Positions 12,423 through 23,247 of a DNA stretch of 64,000 bases are shown here, in pieces. This DNA is from Emergomyces orientalis (lineage: Eukaryota; Ascomycota; Eurotiomycetes; Onygenales; Ajellomycetaceae): NCBI GenBank assembly GCA_002110485.1, contig MOWL01000008.1, positions 62,001-126,000 of the forward strand. Reading direction: 5' to 3'. Within the stretch, counting starts at the first letter, position 1, and each line of letters begins with the position of its first letter. The translations under genes and the position numbers were made by a program. The notes under the pieces were generated by a model. That model worked only from the letters and a program-made list of their open reading frames with translations. It made no database searches and was not told the origin of the DNA.

Positions 12423-15400
12423 ATGCGGCTTCAAGCAGCCCTAATCCTGCTGGCCTCTGTCGCGCCCTCTTCCCTGGCAATTTTCGCAGACGAGGCCTAC
12501 CACATCGACTACCACCATGCCTTACTAGGAACTCCCCAAGAACACTCGACTTTCTTCCACAAACCTACCACATCCTCCGCTGCGTCGTTACTCTACACGC
12601 TTTCTGAGAAATATGTCCTGGGCGCGGTGAATCCGAAGGATGGCGCGATTGTCTGGCGGCAGAACCTGGCCAGTTCTACAACGATGGCAGCAGATGATAT
12701 CCACCCACCGGCTTTGCTAAGAGGTGTTGAAGGTGAGGACACGGTGGTCAGCGCCATTGGTGGGAAGGTGGCCTCATGGGGCGCATTGGATGGGAAATTA
12801 GCTTGGGAGAATGAGTTCCACGATGGCCCGGTTGTTGACTTGGAGACCCTTGCCTTGGATGAGTCCGTGGACCTCAAGCAGGTTGCCAAAGACTCAATTG
12901 TGCTTTTCGGAGAAAAAGCTGGCATTGTTAGACGGTTAGATGGCGCATCGGGGAATGTTAAGTGGGAATACAGAGATGATAGGTGTGTTTCTTATGCGGT
13001 AGTATTGGGCATTTCTCCTGCCAAAGGGTGCTTTTATTGATTTTTGCTGACTGACTTTTGCCCATATCCAAGTGATGATATCCCGTTCCAGGTGTCGACT
13101 TCCCAGACAGCTGCTTACTATATTTCCTTACAACCTGCGATGCGGAAGGGATATAAAATCAGAGTCACTACGCTAGATTTGAAAACTGGTCACCAGACCA
13201 ACCATTATACCCTGAGCTCTGAGGGTGAAGTCTCCTCTCCCGAATCTATTATTTTCGTCGGAGCAAATTCGATATCTCCGTTGATTGTCTGGGCCGATAG
13301 CACGTGGAAGACCATAAAAATAAATGTGATTGGGACTAAACCCATCCACTCCCTCGACGTTGAAAACAACAGCGGCGAAGATATCCAGAAGGTCGAATTC
13401 CACGCTCCTCGTGCCCTCAATGCGGAACCGCATTTCCTAATCCACTATGCGACACCATCCAAATCATGGGCGGAGGTATATCACGCGGATATTAAATCGG
13501 CAGCAATCTCCAGAGCTTACCAGCTTCCAATCGTTGGGGAGAGCTCCGTTTTCACTACGAGTAATAAGGATGCCAACGTCTACTTTACTCGCGTCACGAA
13601 AACTGATATCAGTGTTGTCTCCTCTGCCTCCCATGGAATCCTTGCTAGATGGGCCCCTAGTAAAGTCATCGCTGAAAATGCACGTCACGCGGTTTCGGAA
13701 GTTGTTGCTCGTGGCTCTACATACGCAGTTCGCTTTGCCCAGGTTTTGAAGTCTGGCGATTGGATGCTTGTTCGAAACGGCGAGGTTGCATGGAGCAGAC
13801 CAGAAGTTTTGACCGAAGCCGTTGCGGCATCCTGGGCTGATGTCAATGGTGGGAAGGAACTTGCCCAAGCATTGGAAGTCGAGGGTCATGAATCCTTAGT
13901 AGGAGCCTATATCCACCGGTTGAAACGGCATGCGAAGGAATTGGAGGGTTTACCTACATGGCTCCGGGAATTACCTCTCCGTATTCTATCGAGTTTCATG
14001 GCGAGCGACAGTTCAGACTTAAACAGCTTCGGCTTGGGAAAACTAGTAATTGTCGCGACGCGGAAAGGTTACGTTCTGGCCATTGATTACGCGAATAAGG
14101 GCAATGTGGCGTGGAAGACCAAGGCCGTCGAATCCCAACATGGTGACTGGAAGGTGAAAGCTATCAGCGCGGTTCACTCTGTTGCGACAGTATATATCGA
14201 AGACGGCAGCTTTGTCAAGGTCAACGTCTCGTCAGGAGAGGTTATTGAACGCGGCAATCCGTCTGAGCCTCTTGAGTCTATCGCCCTGATCCCCAGTGGA
14301 TGGAATCCAGTTGCAGTCCGCGTCCAGGTTGGCGGTATGCCTGATCTATCATCTGTTCCTGTGGACAGCAACACGTTCATCGTGACGCTCAACAATGGTC
14401 GAGTCCTCGGATGGAACTCTGCAAACCCCGAAGTGCCTGTTTGGGAATTCTTGCCTGCCAAAGGCCAGAAAATTATCAACGCTGTAGCGCGGCCGTTTCA
14501 TGATCCCGTTGCATCAATTGGAAATGTGCTTGGAGATCGATCTGTTCTTTACAAGTATTTGAACCCGAACCTTGCCCTCCTCACCACTGTCGGGGATTCT
14601 ACAGCTAGCTTCTATCTCCTCGACGCTGTATCCGGACAGGTCCTCCATTCCATCACCCAAACTGGCGTTGATACCAACCAACCAATCGCCTCTGCCCTGT
14701 CCGAAAACTGGTTCACCTACTCTCTATGGGCCGATGTAACAGACAACTCAGACTCGAAGGGCTACCAGCTCGTAATCTCCGAACTCTACGAATCCCCCAT
14801 CGCCAATGACCGCGGCCCACTAAGCGACGCCGCAAACTACTCCAGCATCCATACAAACTCAGGCATTTCCCGACCTCATGTCATCTCTCAAGCCTACATA
14901 ATCCCTGAACCTATTTCCAGCATGGCCGTCTCCCAGACCCGCCAAGGCATAACAGCCAAACAATTACTTTGCGCCCTACCAGCCTCCAACAGCATCATCG
15001 GCATCCCTCGCCAACTCCTCGACCCACGCCGCCCAATGGGCCGCAACCCAACCGCGAACGAAGCCGAGGAGGGACTAACCCAATACGCGCCCTTCCTAGA
15101 CTTCGATGGCAGATGGCTTCTCACGCACTCGCGCGAGGTCGTTGGTATTCGAGATATTGAATCGAGCCCGACTCTGCTGGAAAGCACTAGCCTTGTATTC
15201 GCGTATGGGCTGGATGTGTTCGGCACGCGGATCCATCCTAGTCAGGCATTTGATATTTTGGGCAAGGGGTTCTCAAAGATACAGCTGGTGTCGACCGTTG
15301 TTGCGTTAGGAATTGGTGTTGCGATGCTGGCGCCTGTGGTAAGTGTCTCTCGACCCTCTTTATGGTTTGCTCACCCTACCAAGCAGTTTTATGCTTGCCA

Positions 15401-15503
15401 TTGTTGTCAACTCTTTCATTCCGTTGCAATGCTAACCAGCGAATCTTCATTCCTCACTTCACAGGCCCGGCGCAAACAAGTGGATATGAAATGGAAGTCC
15501 TGA
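12423..15503 (+). CDS. EMC1: ER membrane protein complex subunit 1 (EMC1)
   Basis: Three exons, 12423-12982, 13073-15338 and 15465-15503, encode 954 residues, the normal size for fungal EMC1. Intron 1 (90 nt) splits the codon in RDD-S. Intron 2 (126 nt) has a GCTAACC branch site and leaves a 39-nt last exon coding ARRKQVDMKWKS. A signal peptide occupies residues 1-19 (MRLQAALILLASVAPSSLA). The middle is a PQQ/WD-like propeller lumenal region, and the C-terminal third is the conserved DUF1620 domain with GIPRQLLDPRRP and RIHPSQAFDIL. A membrane segment follows (IQLVSTVVALGIGVAMLAP). EMC1 is the large subunit of the ER insertase that helps place tail-anchored and multipass proteins. Assignment rests on length, architecture and the C-terminal domain. 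Confidence 0.93.
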
Positions 15504-16088
15504 AAATAAAACGATAATTTTACACGGAAGATATATATGCACTCAAACGCATTCAGCAACATAATACAAAGCATCCCTTCCTCCACCTACTCCACAACTA
15601 ATCCTCTCTATAGAGAGAACATGGCTGTATATTAGTTTACACGTGGGGAAAAGAAGAGAAGAACAAATTTCTTTTGCCTCTGCATAATTAAAAAAAAAAA
15701 TCATTTAGTTTTTCCTGTTTATTATTTTAATTATACACGGTTTTACCTTCTCAAAATTTAACTATAGAAATGCATATATTTTGATTGCGTACGCTTTACG
15801 TGCATCCTATCCTCTCCCAAACCTATGCTCATCAAATTGAACTTCATTCGCACGGTGTCCTGAGCGGTTGGACCAGGGGAAAAATGGGCAAAGTTGTTGG
15901 CGCCAGTTCGTATCGCAAAGCCATATTTATCTCCTGCTCAGCCCCGTGAGGGTCAGAAATCTCCCCGCGGCCAAGGCGCTAACCTTAGTTTACATCTCCC
16001 TCAAGAGATCGATGGATCGAGCGCGCAATCCGCAAAAGGTCGCAACTCTGCTTTTCTTCAGGTGTCGACAGAAAACAGCCCCGGCGCG
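15504..16088. other. Intergenic between EMC1 and membrane-protein gene
   Basis: This 585-bp tandem spacer is AT-rich near 15660-15780. The open frame continuing upstream of ATG 16089 lacks a signal-like sequence and is taken as 5' UTR. A short segment near 15857-15877 recalls a tRNA D-arm, but no full cloverleaf could be drawn. Confidence 0.5.
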
Positions 16089-17188
16089 ATGTGGTATCTC
16101 CTCTATTTCGTGGTGGCAGTCAACGCCGTCGCCTTCACTATTCCCTCGGTGACACTCCCCAGCGACAGGAAAAACGCGCCATTCACGATTCCAGAGCCAA
16201 CGAAGCTGCCCCTGAAAGATGACCATGCTCGCAAACTTGTTCCTCGCGCCACCACTGAGCAGGCGGAAGCCTCGATTTGTGGTTATTATGCCGGTTCCAA
16301 ACGTCAGATCCCCTCTCCAGAGAATTGAAATCTATCGCAAACATCTTTCTGGCTGAACTAAATTAAATATATACAGAGTCTCGCCTAGCTTGCTACAATA
16401 GCAATGCCTGCGTTTTTCATTCTTCCAATGCCAATTTTCCCGCCATGGTGGGCTGCTGTCCGACTGTCTCCACCACCACGCCTTGCACGTTCATCAGCAC
16501 CTGCTACGGCAGTTCTCAGCTTGCAGCGACCTCTTCCCTTCGCGCCTATTCCAATGACCCGTTTGCGATGTTGTGTACCGGCGACCAAGACCCACACTGC
16601 CACACCAGGACCTGGCCCGGTTTCTCCATCGCCGATTACCAATGTACCCATTCAGGAACCTCCTCGGGCGCTGAGACGATGTTCACCATGGGCTCTCTGA
16701 CCGATGTCAAGAACGAGGAAGATCAGTTTACGGAAACCATGTCGATTTCCTGGGTCGACGACTCGGTTTTGTTAGCAATCCGAGGCGCCTCGCCTACTCT
16801 GACCCCTGGTACTGGGACCACGGCTCCGAAGGCCACGGCGTCGTCAGAAAACAAAGCCGGACCGACAGGAGACGACGATGACTCCAGGGAATCTGACTCC
16901 GAGCCACGAATTGGAACGATCGTGGGTGCCGCCGTTGGCGGTGGTGGCGGTGTAATTGTACTCGTTATTCTAGTGGTGGTTATCTGGAGATCTAAGCGGA
17001 AACCGGCTCTGACAACAGAGATTGTCCCGGATAAGGTTGAACCCGAGCCACCATCGCCCTTTGACGGTGAGACAGAGTCCATGATTCATGAAATGCACGG
17101 CATCGAAGCCCGCCAAAGATACGAGTTAATGCCAGAACGAAATTATGTGGAGTTGCCTACACCGGCAGTGCGACATCAGTTGGAATAG
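16089..17188 (+). CDS. Single-pass membrane protein with Cys-rich ectodomain
   Basis: Two exons, 16089-16302 and 16377-17188, give 341 residues. The intron has GTCAGA at its 5' end and ACAG at its 3' end; joining restores a Cys-rich run (ICGYYAGSK to ACYNSNACVF). MWYLLYFVVAVNAVAF is a clear signal peptide, which fixes the start. Residues 60-165 hold about a dozen cysteines, including CYNSNAC and VGCCPTVS. A Ser/Thr/Asp-rich stalk follows, then a membrane segment at 250-275 and a cytosolic tail rich in Glu and Pro. The layout resembles fungal Mid2/WSC-like or SKG6-type surface proteins, but I do not recognise a named family. A role as cell-surface sensor or adhesin-like protein is inference. 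The GTCAGA donor is uncommon yet is used elsewhere in this window. Confidence 0.75.
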
Positions 17189-18255
17189 GTTTTAATTTAA
17201 CTTGACTTTTCTTTTTATTAATCCCCTTTTGTTCTTTTGTATATAGGCATTAAAGTTCTGTATTTTTTATAGCTACAATAATTATGTTCAGCGCGCCTGA
17301 AGCCTGCCCAACGAAGGGAATCTCTGACCATTGAGCCTACTTAGCACATGTGAGTTACTTTTCCTTCATTGCAATGACCTGTGCTCAGTAAGCAAGATGA
17401 GCGGCTGTACCATATTTAGTGTCTTAAGGGTCGGTGTAAAATAAGAGTTCGAATTTTATCCAGAGAGCATTTTTCTCTCACCAGAGAACTATGTCAATCA
17501 GTTCTGAAATATTAATGTATCTAAAAATGCGACATGTTCTATCAGGTTCTTCAAGAGCTACAATGAGATGGCATCATCCAGAAAAGAAGAAAATACTACA
17601 TAGCATTAGGAATGTTGATGAGCAGAAAAGAAAGAGCATATTGATGAGTGACATGAAAACAGAGGAAAGAAAATTGAATAAAATAAATAATAAACATAAA
17701 AACCATTGCAGTAACTCCTGTTCCTTCATGAAGCAAAAAAATCCAATTCCAAAGTTCAAACAGATACCTCTCTATCCATATGGCCACTATTAAGATCCTT
17801 CGCATTCTGCTGATTGAGGTGATAACTTAACCTCGTTATCCCCTTTCCTTCCGCTTTCCATCCCAGATAAACGAGAAGAAGCGATGCCAGATAGCCGGAG
17901 CATAAAAAAGAAAATTGAGTATCCTGTATTAAATTACATTGTAGCTTGCAGAAAATGGGTAGTGTTGTTTATTTCCATCGGTTCCGTTCCCCTTCCAGAT
18001 CCTCTCTCCACGTTGCTCTCCTGGACCGGATTTACATGTTATCGCCCCGGTTTTTCATTCTAGCGCTTGCTGGCGAAAATCGTTGGATTCGTAGTTTGCC
18101 GTTCCTCACCCTGTCCTTGGCCCAGAATGAAATATTTATTCCTGAGCTGAAGCTAAATTGGACAAAAAAAAAAAGGTAAAGACTCCAAAGCAGAAATCCG
18201 GGAATAAGACACTTTAGTTATTTTCTTTTTTTTTTTTTTCTTCTTGTTTTGCCTA
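17189..18255. other. Convergent AT-rich intergenic region
   Basis: This lies between the 3' ends of the membrane-protein gene (+) and the AT-hook gene (-). It is AT-rich with poly-A and poly-T runs near 18165-18240, as expected for facing 3' UTRs. Open frames at 17491-17805 are Lys/Asn- or Phe/Leu-rich reflections of that composition. Confidence 0.6.
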
Positions 18256-19215
18256 TCACCTCCATCTGTTCACAGCCGATTGCTCAGCAGCCGTTCTAGA
18301 GAATGAAGTCCACGGTTGCGGCGCGTCAGCCGCGTCATTGTCGATCTTTGTCCCCTTGAATTTGCAATTGTTGCCAAGGGCAGGGAAGCCGGCAACGCCA
18401 TTAAAAGTGATCGCTTCATTGCTCGTAAAATCAATGTACCCATCCTGAGGCGACGTTCCTTCCTCTGTGTGGATTTCCCCTTCACTCGTCGATCTACCAC
18501 GCCAGCTGAAATAAACACGGCGATCCTTCGCGGACACGGACTTGGCTGCGTGTGGGATATCACCTCCATCTTCACTGGCCCTGCTCTCCTCTTCTTCCTT
18601 GTCGCCGTCTTCTATAGCAGCAAGGCCGCCACTTTTACTCATCACGGCGCGGAATTTGTCAAGGGTAGGCGGGTCTGCAGCGAAGAGCATTGTTCCCTCA
18701 ATGATTCCCAGATTGAACCCACCAATCAACCCCAACGGGCTCTCTGACGTCCTCGTAATCGTAAGCTCCATCTCCTCCGCATCGTCAGGCCAATTATCCT
18801 CCACCTCCTTGCACTCCAAAGAGTATATACCAATTATTTTATCCAGGGATAGCCCCGACGAGCTCTCCACCGTGCCGTTGACAGCTTTCGCTGGCGCTTC
18901 TGTAGTTGATTTCTTGGGTCTGCCGCGTTTTTTTGACGGGGTGGTGGTGGTGGTGGTGGTGGTGGTGGAGGTAGCAGCAATATCAGTGCTCAGTCGCGGT
19001 TTTTTGCTAGGAGCAGAGGAATCATCTTTCCTCGGCCGGCCGCGCCCTCTTTTTGGACCAGTAGGGGCCGGTTTAGGGGGCGCACTGGGGTCTTTTCGTG
19101 GTCTGCCTCTTTTTCTTGGGGGTCCATCTGGTGGAGCGGGCTTCTTCACGGGGGTTCCTGTCGCGTCTAGCTTTGGAGGGCGACCGCGCTTTTTGGGCAA
19201 GGGAGCGTCAGCCAT
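18256..19215 (-). CDS. AT-hook DNA-binding protein
   Basis: A single exon encodes 319 residues from the ATG at 19215, giving MADAPLPKKRGRPPK. The frame remains open 90 codons upstream, but that part is Phe/Leu low-complexity and is treated as 5' UTR. Four AT-hook motifs lie at about residues 8-15 (KKRGRPPK), 34-42 (RKRGRPRKD), 55-63 and 95-102 (KKRGRPKK). A run of nine Thr at 84-92 is coded by an ACC repeat. Residues 120-319 form a more regular, acidic C-terminal domain (beginning LSLDKIIGIYSLE) that I cannot name. AT-hooks bind the minor groove of AT-rich DNA, so a nuclear chromatin or transcription role is likely. Codon patterns and motif spacing make the gene convincing. Confidence 0.85.
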   Translation of the reverse strand: MADAPLPKKRGRPPKLDATGTPVKKPAPPDGPPRKRGRPRKDPSAPPKPAPTGPKRGRGRPRKDDSSAPSKKPRLSTDIAATSTTTTTTTTTPSKKRGRPKKSTTEAPAKAVNGTVESSSGLSLDKIIGIYSLECKEVEDNWPDDAEEMELTITRTSESPLGLIGGFNLGIIEGTMLFAADPPTLDKFRAVMSKSGGLAAIEDGDKEEEESRASEDGGDIPHAAKSVSAKDRRVYFSWRGRSTSEGEIHTEEGTSPQDGYIDFTSNEAITFNGVAGFPALGNNCKFKGTKIDNDAADAPQPWTSFSRTAAEQSAVNRWR

Positions 19216-20355
19216 AGCTGCAGTAAACGCAGTAGAGGATGGATTTTCCTCAATTGTTCGAGTGGATGGAGTGCTGAATGCAAGGAATTTGAGAGAGAGG
19301 AGGAAAAGAAGAAGAAACAGAAGCAAAAACAGCAGCAAAAAGGGACGATGTTGACTAATTTGAGAGCTGGTGCCGAACGCAACAGAAAAGGGCAAGAGCA
19401 GGCGTTTTGATGGGACTGCGCTCGCCGCCTTCCTGATTCGGGACTTTGGTTGTGGTCTTGGGCAAAAGAGGTTAGCGCAAGACATGCCAAGGGATTTGAC
19501 CCATTTGGAGCGCTAAATTGGGGCACCTTCCCTCTTTTGGAACTAGCGATAACGCTAAAGAACCTTCCATTAGATTACATAAGACCTTGAATTCCAAACC
19601 CTAACTAATAAAACTCCAGAGGAGAGCAGCAACGGTGAAGAAACTGGGTAGTGTTTGCTTCAATAGACCTAGATAATTTGTAGTCCAAGGGGGGAGATAT
19701 CAATTAATTAAATGGAGGGTTATGGTGCTACGTATCAATAGGCCGGTGCATATAGCTATCATTTTTGATATCACTTCATTTTCTACCAGACTCTTCAGAA
19801 AAACAAACACAAAAACCAAACAAAGACAGGGGCAATCAAAAAGGGTCTGAAGAGATATATACAAAAAAAGAGTTGAAGTGTAGTCTTGAGGTAAATAAGA
19901 AACTATAATAAATACTGAAAGAAAAATTAGGTTATAAAAAAAAGTTTTGTCCATCTTTAGACAAACATACATACATACATACATACATACACATATATAT
20001 ATATACTTCTGGGGAAGCGAATGGTAAATACTTGAACCATACAAAATGAAAATACAGAGTGAAAACAGCTCAAAAAGAAAGTTCATCACCTGCAATGAAT
20101 CTAAGAAAAGCAATTCAAGAGAAACACAAAAGGAGCAGGAATGCCCTGATGTTATGCACAGGTAAGATCCAAAAAATATATATATTAGATGGGTGACAAA
20201 AAAACAAAACACGGCATGCATGATATAAGATAGGCATCAGAAACAAAAGAAACCAACACTCATGATGCTGGTAAACAAAGCTCGATGATCTTCATCCGGT
20301 TGTAGGAATTGCCGAAGTTTTATCAGTAGGTGCGGATGCGGGCTCAGGAACTTTT
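19216..20355. other. Intergenic with microsatellite
   Basis: Upstream of the AT-hook gene and downstream of the Sec14-like gene. It includes an ACAT/AT microsatellite at about 19966-20006 and A-rich DNA. A 173-codon open frame on the minus strand at 19700-20221 is Phe/Cys/Ile low-complexity, includes the translated microsatellite and is probably 3' flank of the Sec14 gene. Confidence 0.55.
19966..20006. repeat. (ACAT)n/(AT)n microsatellite
   Basis: About seven ACAT units are followed by an AT run, in the 3' flank of the Sec14-like gene. Such tracts mutate by slippage and could serve as a strain marker. Confidence 0.85.
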
Positions 20356-22371
20356 TCATTGTCCAATTCCACAGCCTTGCGGGCCTGCCGTGATTGAATT
20401 CGTGTTCAGTCCACCACCACCATTCATCACGATTTCTTTCTCGGCAATTTCCTCAGTCCCTGCAGCACCATCGTCATGCGCACGTTTATTTTGCGGAATG
20501 GTAATAGTCCTCCTCCGATCAACCCCATCAACGCTCCCCAGAATCTCCACCGTCTCACCATTCCACGCAACAGGCCCCTTAACGAAATCCTTCCTTGTAT
20601 CCCCGATCACGGGGCCAGCTAGGTCTACGGCAGGGATATCGTTAACACCCCTTTCTCCAATATGCGTTAATACGCCTGCGAGTTCCTTAGCCGGCTCATC
20701 GAGGGATGGCATGTCACCCCAATCCCAGTCCAGCTCGCCACCGTACTGTTTTGGGATATTGCAGGGTTCCATGAAGGTGGTAAGAGTGGGTTTTACTTCG
20801 GATGCGGACAGGATGAAGATCTTTGATGTTGTCACAGGGTCGAACCAGCGCTTTATCCAGCCCCAGACGGTGGGGAAGAAGGCGGGGGCTCCGAGTATCT
20901 GCATTTCACGTTAGTTAGACTTTTGTAGTTCCTTTGTGGTAAATAATCATCTCCCCATCTCCACTCCATTTCCGAGTAAAGCGCTGTCTTTGTGCGTCCG
21001 TTTTTTGGGGGGTTGGGGGCGGCCAGCAAACAAGGGATGACACCATTGGGATAAATGCTGGGATAAAACGGAAAGCACACAACAAACACAAAGAGATAGA
21101 GGTAGAGGGATTAAAGGAAGAACGGAAGAGAAAAGTATAAATAGATAAATTCACATACAAATATCCTATCCAAAGTCTCCGGATAATGTGCCGTCGCCAA
21201 CATGCTCGCATCCTGCATATGTCCCTTCAAATTCCAAAACTGCTTCAGTCCCACGCCTGAAATATCCACAATATTCGTTGTGTTTACGATCGGGGTTTCC
21301 GGATGCGGCCGCTCCAGATCACTGCACAGTGGCAGCACAAATCGGATCATGTTCTCATACAGCGCAAAGAGCCGGAGTAGCCGTGCTGGTACTTTGGAGG
21401 AGGCGTGGGTTGTGGATGTCTTGCTCGACGAGGCACCAGACGAGTAGGCCGCCATGTTCTTGCTGTTTAGGTTCTTTATCACGAAGACGTAGATGGGGAT
21501 TCCGCGACGGTCGCGCCGGCCGGTCCATTGCGGGTACTGTATATAAAGAAAAAGATGGTGCGTCAGTCGCTCTGTCCACGAAGGGGGTTCAATTTTATTG
21601 AATTTTTAGTGTCGAAGGGGGTATTTATGGGGAATGAAATTGAAATTATACAAAGAGGGAAGTAGGTAAAATATATAAAAAAAATATAAAGTTTACTGAC
21701 CACTCTGCGTGCCTCTTCGTAGGAATCAACATCGAAATTCTGGTACAGTGCATCGATTTGGTTCGTCTTGCGCCATTCTTCCGTCGCCCTGAATTGATCC
21801 ACGGCACCCTTCACGTCGAACCTACGCGCGCGAAGAAATCGCCTATATTTGCAGAAATGACAAGAAAAGTTAGATCATAGGTATTAATTGGATTTCGCGT
21901 GTTAAAACTCTCCCGCTTTCCCTGACGTATTTTCTAAGAACAAGTCCGACTGAAATTTCCCCCCAAACCCCCCTCTCCCCTCCCGCCATACCCTAGGCAC
22001 ACTGAACACCAATAAGTGAAAATATATTAGGGAGGTAGTGCGTACAGCAAAGTAGAATCATCATGGCTGGCAGGATTTTCACCTTGCGGTGCGGTGTAGA
22101 GTTGTTCCTCTACCAAAACCGATTTGAAACTCAGCAGGGCTTCCAACTGCTGCGGGGATAGGTGGTTTAGGAAACCCAATAGCGGATCGGGTCCCTCACT
22201 GGCTTCTCTCTTGCTGGCTTTTGCGGCAGCGGCCTCGAAGGACTCAGTTTTGGTGACTGGAGGGAGTTCCTGCGACTGTGGACGCGATTTTGGTTTGGGA
22301 TGGGAATGTGAGCTTTTTCTCGAGTGCCGGCTTCGGTTCGATCGGTTGGTCGGGGTTCGTGAGAGGGTCAT
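20356..22371 (-). CDS. Sec14-like CRAL-TRIO phosphatidylinositol transfer protein
   Basis: Four exons, 22371-22046, 21842-21701, 21536-21159 and 20898-20356, encode 462 residues if the last frame is used to its TGA. Introns begin GTACGC, GTCAGT and GTATGT. Joins restore the family sequence TLLRFLRARRFDV and RRVYPQWTGRRDRRG. Residues 1-45 are Ser/Arg-rich. A CRAL-TRIO N-terminal helical region follows, then the lipid-binding lobe including VVDISGVGLKQFWNL-like sequence (here NIVDISGVGLKQFWN) and TLDRIFILGAPAFFP. Sec14 proteins exchange phosphatidylinositol and phosphatidylcholine between membranes and support Golgi lipid signalling. The extreme C-terminus is uncertain: the +1 frame after about 20385 stays open with a charged coding-like sequence, so a short fifth exon ending near 20293 is possible. 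Confidence 0.88.
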
Positions 22372-23247
22372 GTTTTTGTTTGGTTTTCTGGATAAATAGG
22401 TCTTTTCTTTTCTCCCCCGTTTGTGTCTTTTTGTATTTTTCCTTGTTTATATGTGGTCTGTTATATTGGGTTTATATAGGTATTGTAGCTCTGAGGTTTA
22501 GACACAGAAAATCAGGCTGTTTTGAAGGCGATCTGTGAACAAAACACGAGGTAGCAAAAAACAACAAGGGGGGAATCTATCTAAACAACTAGCGAAAGAA
22601 ATAAGAAGAAAGACAAGGATGAAGTAAAAGCCCGAAATTCTATGCGTTTTTTGCTCAAGGCTGAAGGCTTGAGTCAAGGGCTGGATCTGGCAATCAGCCA
22701 TGAGATGCTAAGTTTGCTTGACTAGTTGACGTGAGGTGCGCAAGGATTGGTAATGAGAGTAAACGATCCGAGTCGGCGTTTTACGGACAAAATCCGGCCA
22801 CCGATACACGGGCCATATGATACTAGTGGCAAGTCTAACAAGCGAGACGAGAAAAGGAAGACACCGAATCGAGGTTCATAAAAATATGCGCATTCTTGGT
22901 GATCTTCTTGAAAGGGAGCTCTGGGATACTTGACAAGGGGAGAAAATACCTAGAAAACATGCCCTGTCTTGCTGCTGTTGCTACAAACAATTACAATTGG
23001 TACTTCGGTGTTAGATATCTACGTAACAATACAGCATTTCAAAAAGATTGTCCTTTTTGGTGATGGCTATTTGATTTTCCATTCTTTAGACGAAAAATAT
23101 GAAAATTTATGCATCTAGACATTATTCATGTCATCTGTCAAGTGATCTCTGCATGGCGGGAAGCTCAGGGTGTAAATCTGATAAATTCAATGCTACACGT
23201 CATACCCCCAGGAGCATCACACCCTAATAAAAGCTTCTTACTTTATT
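22372..23247. other. Intergenic upstream of Sec14-like gene
   Basis: Both flanking genes are on the minus strand, so this 876-bp stretch carries the Sec14 promoter and the Tudor-SN 3' flank. I see no coding frame with family resemblance. Confidence 0.6.

Noticed and set aside
15850..15880. tRNA-like D-arm sequence (CCTGAGCGGTTGGACCAGG)
   Set aside because: No matching anticodon arm or TTCGANNC T-arm at the right distance, so no cloverleaf.
18542..19354. 270-codon plus-strand frame opposite the AT-hook gene
   Set aside because: Antisense shadow of the Lys/Pro/Arg-rich coding sequence; Val and Gly runs mirror the Thr repeat.
19700..20221. 173-codon minus-strand open frame
   Set aside because: Phe/Leu/Cys/Ile-rich with translated microsatellite (repeating CMYVCMYV); lies in the Sec14 3' flank; composition reflects AT-rich DNA.
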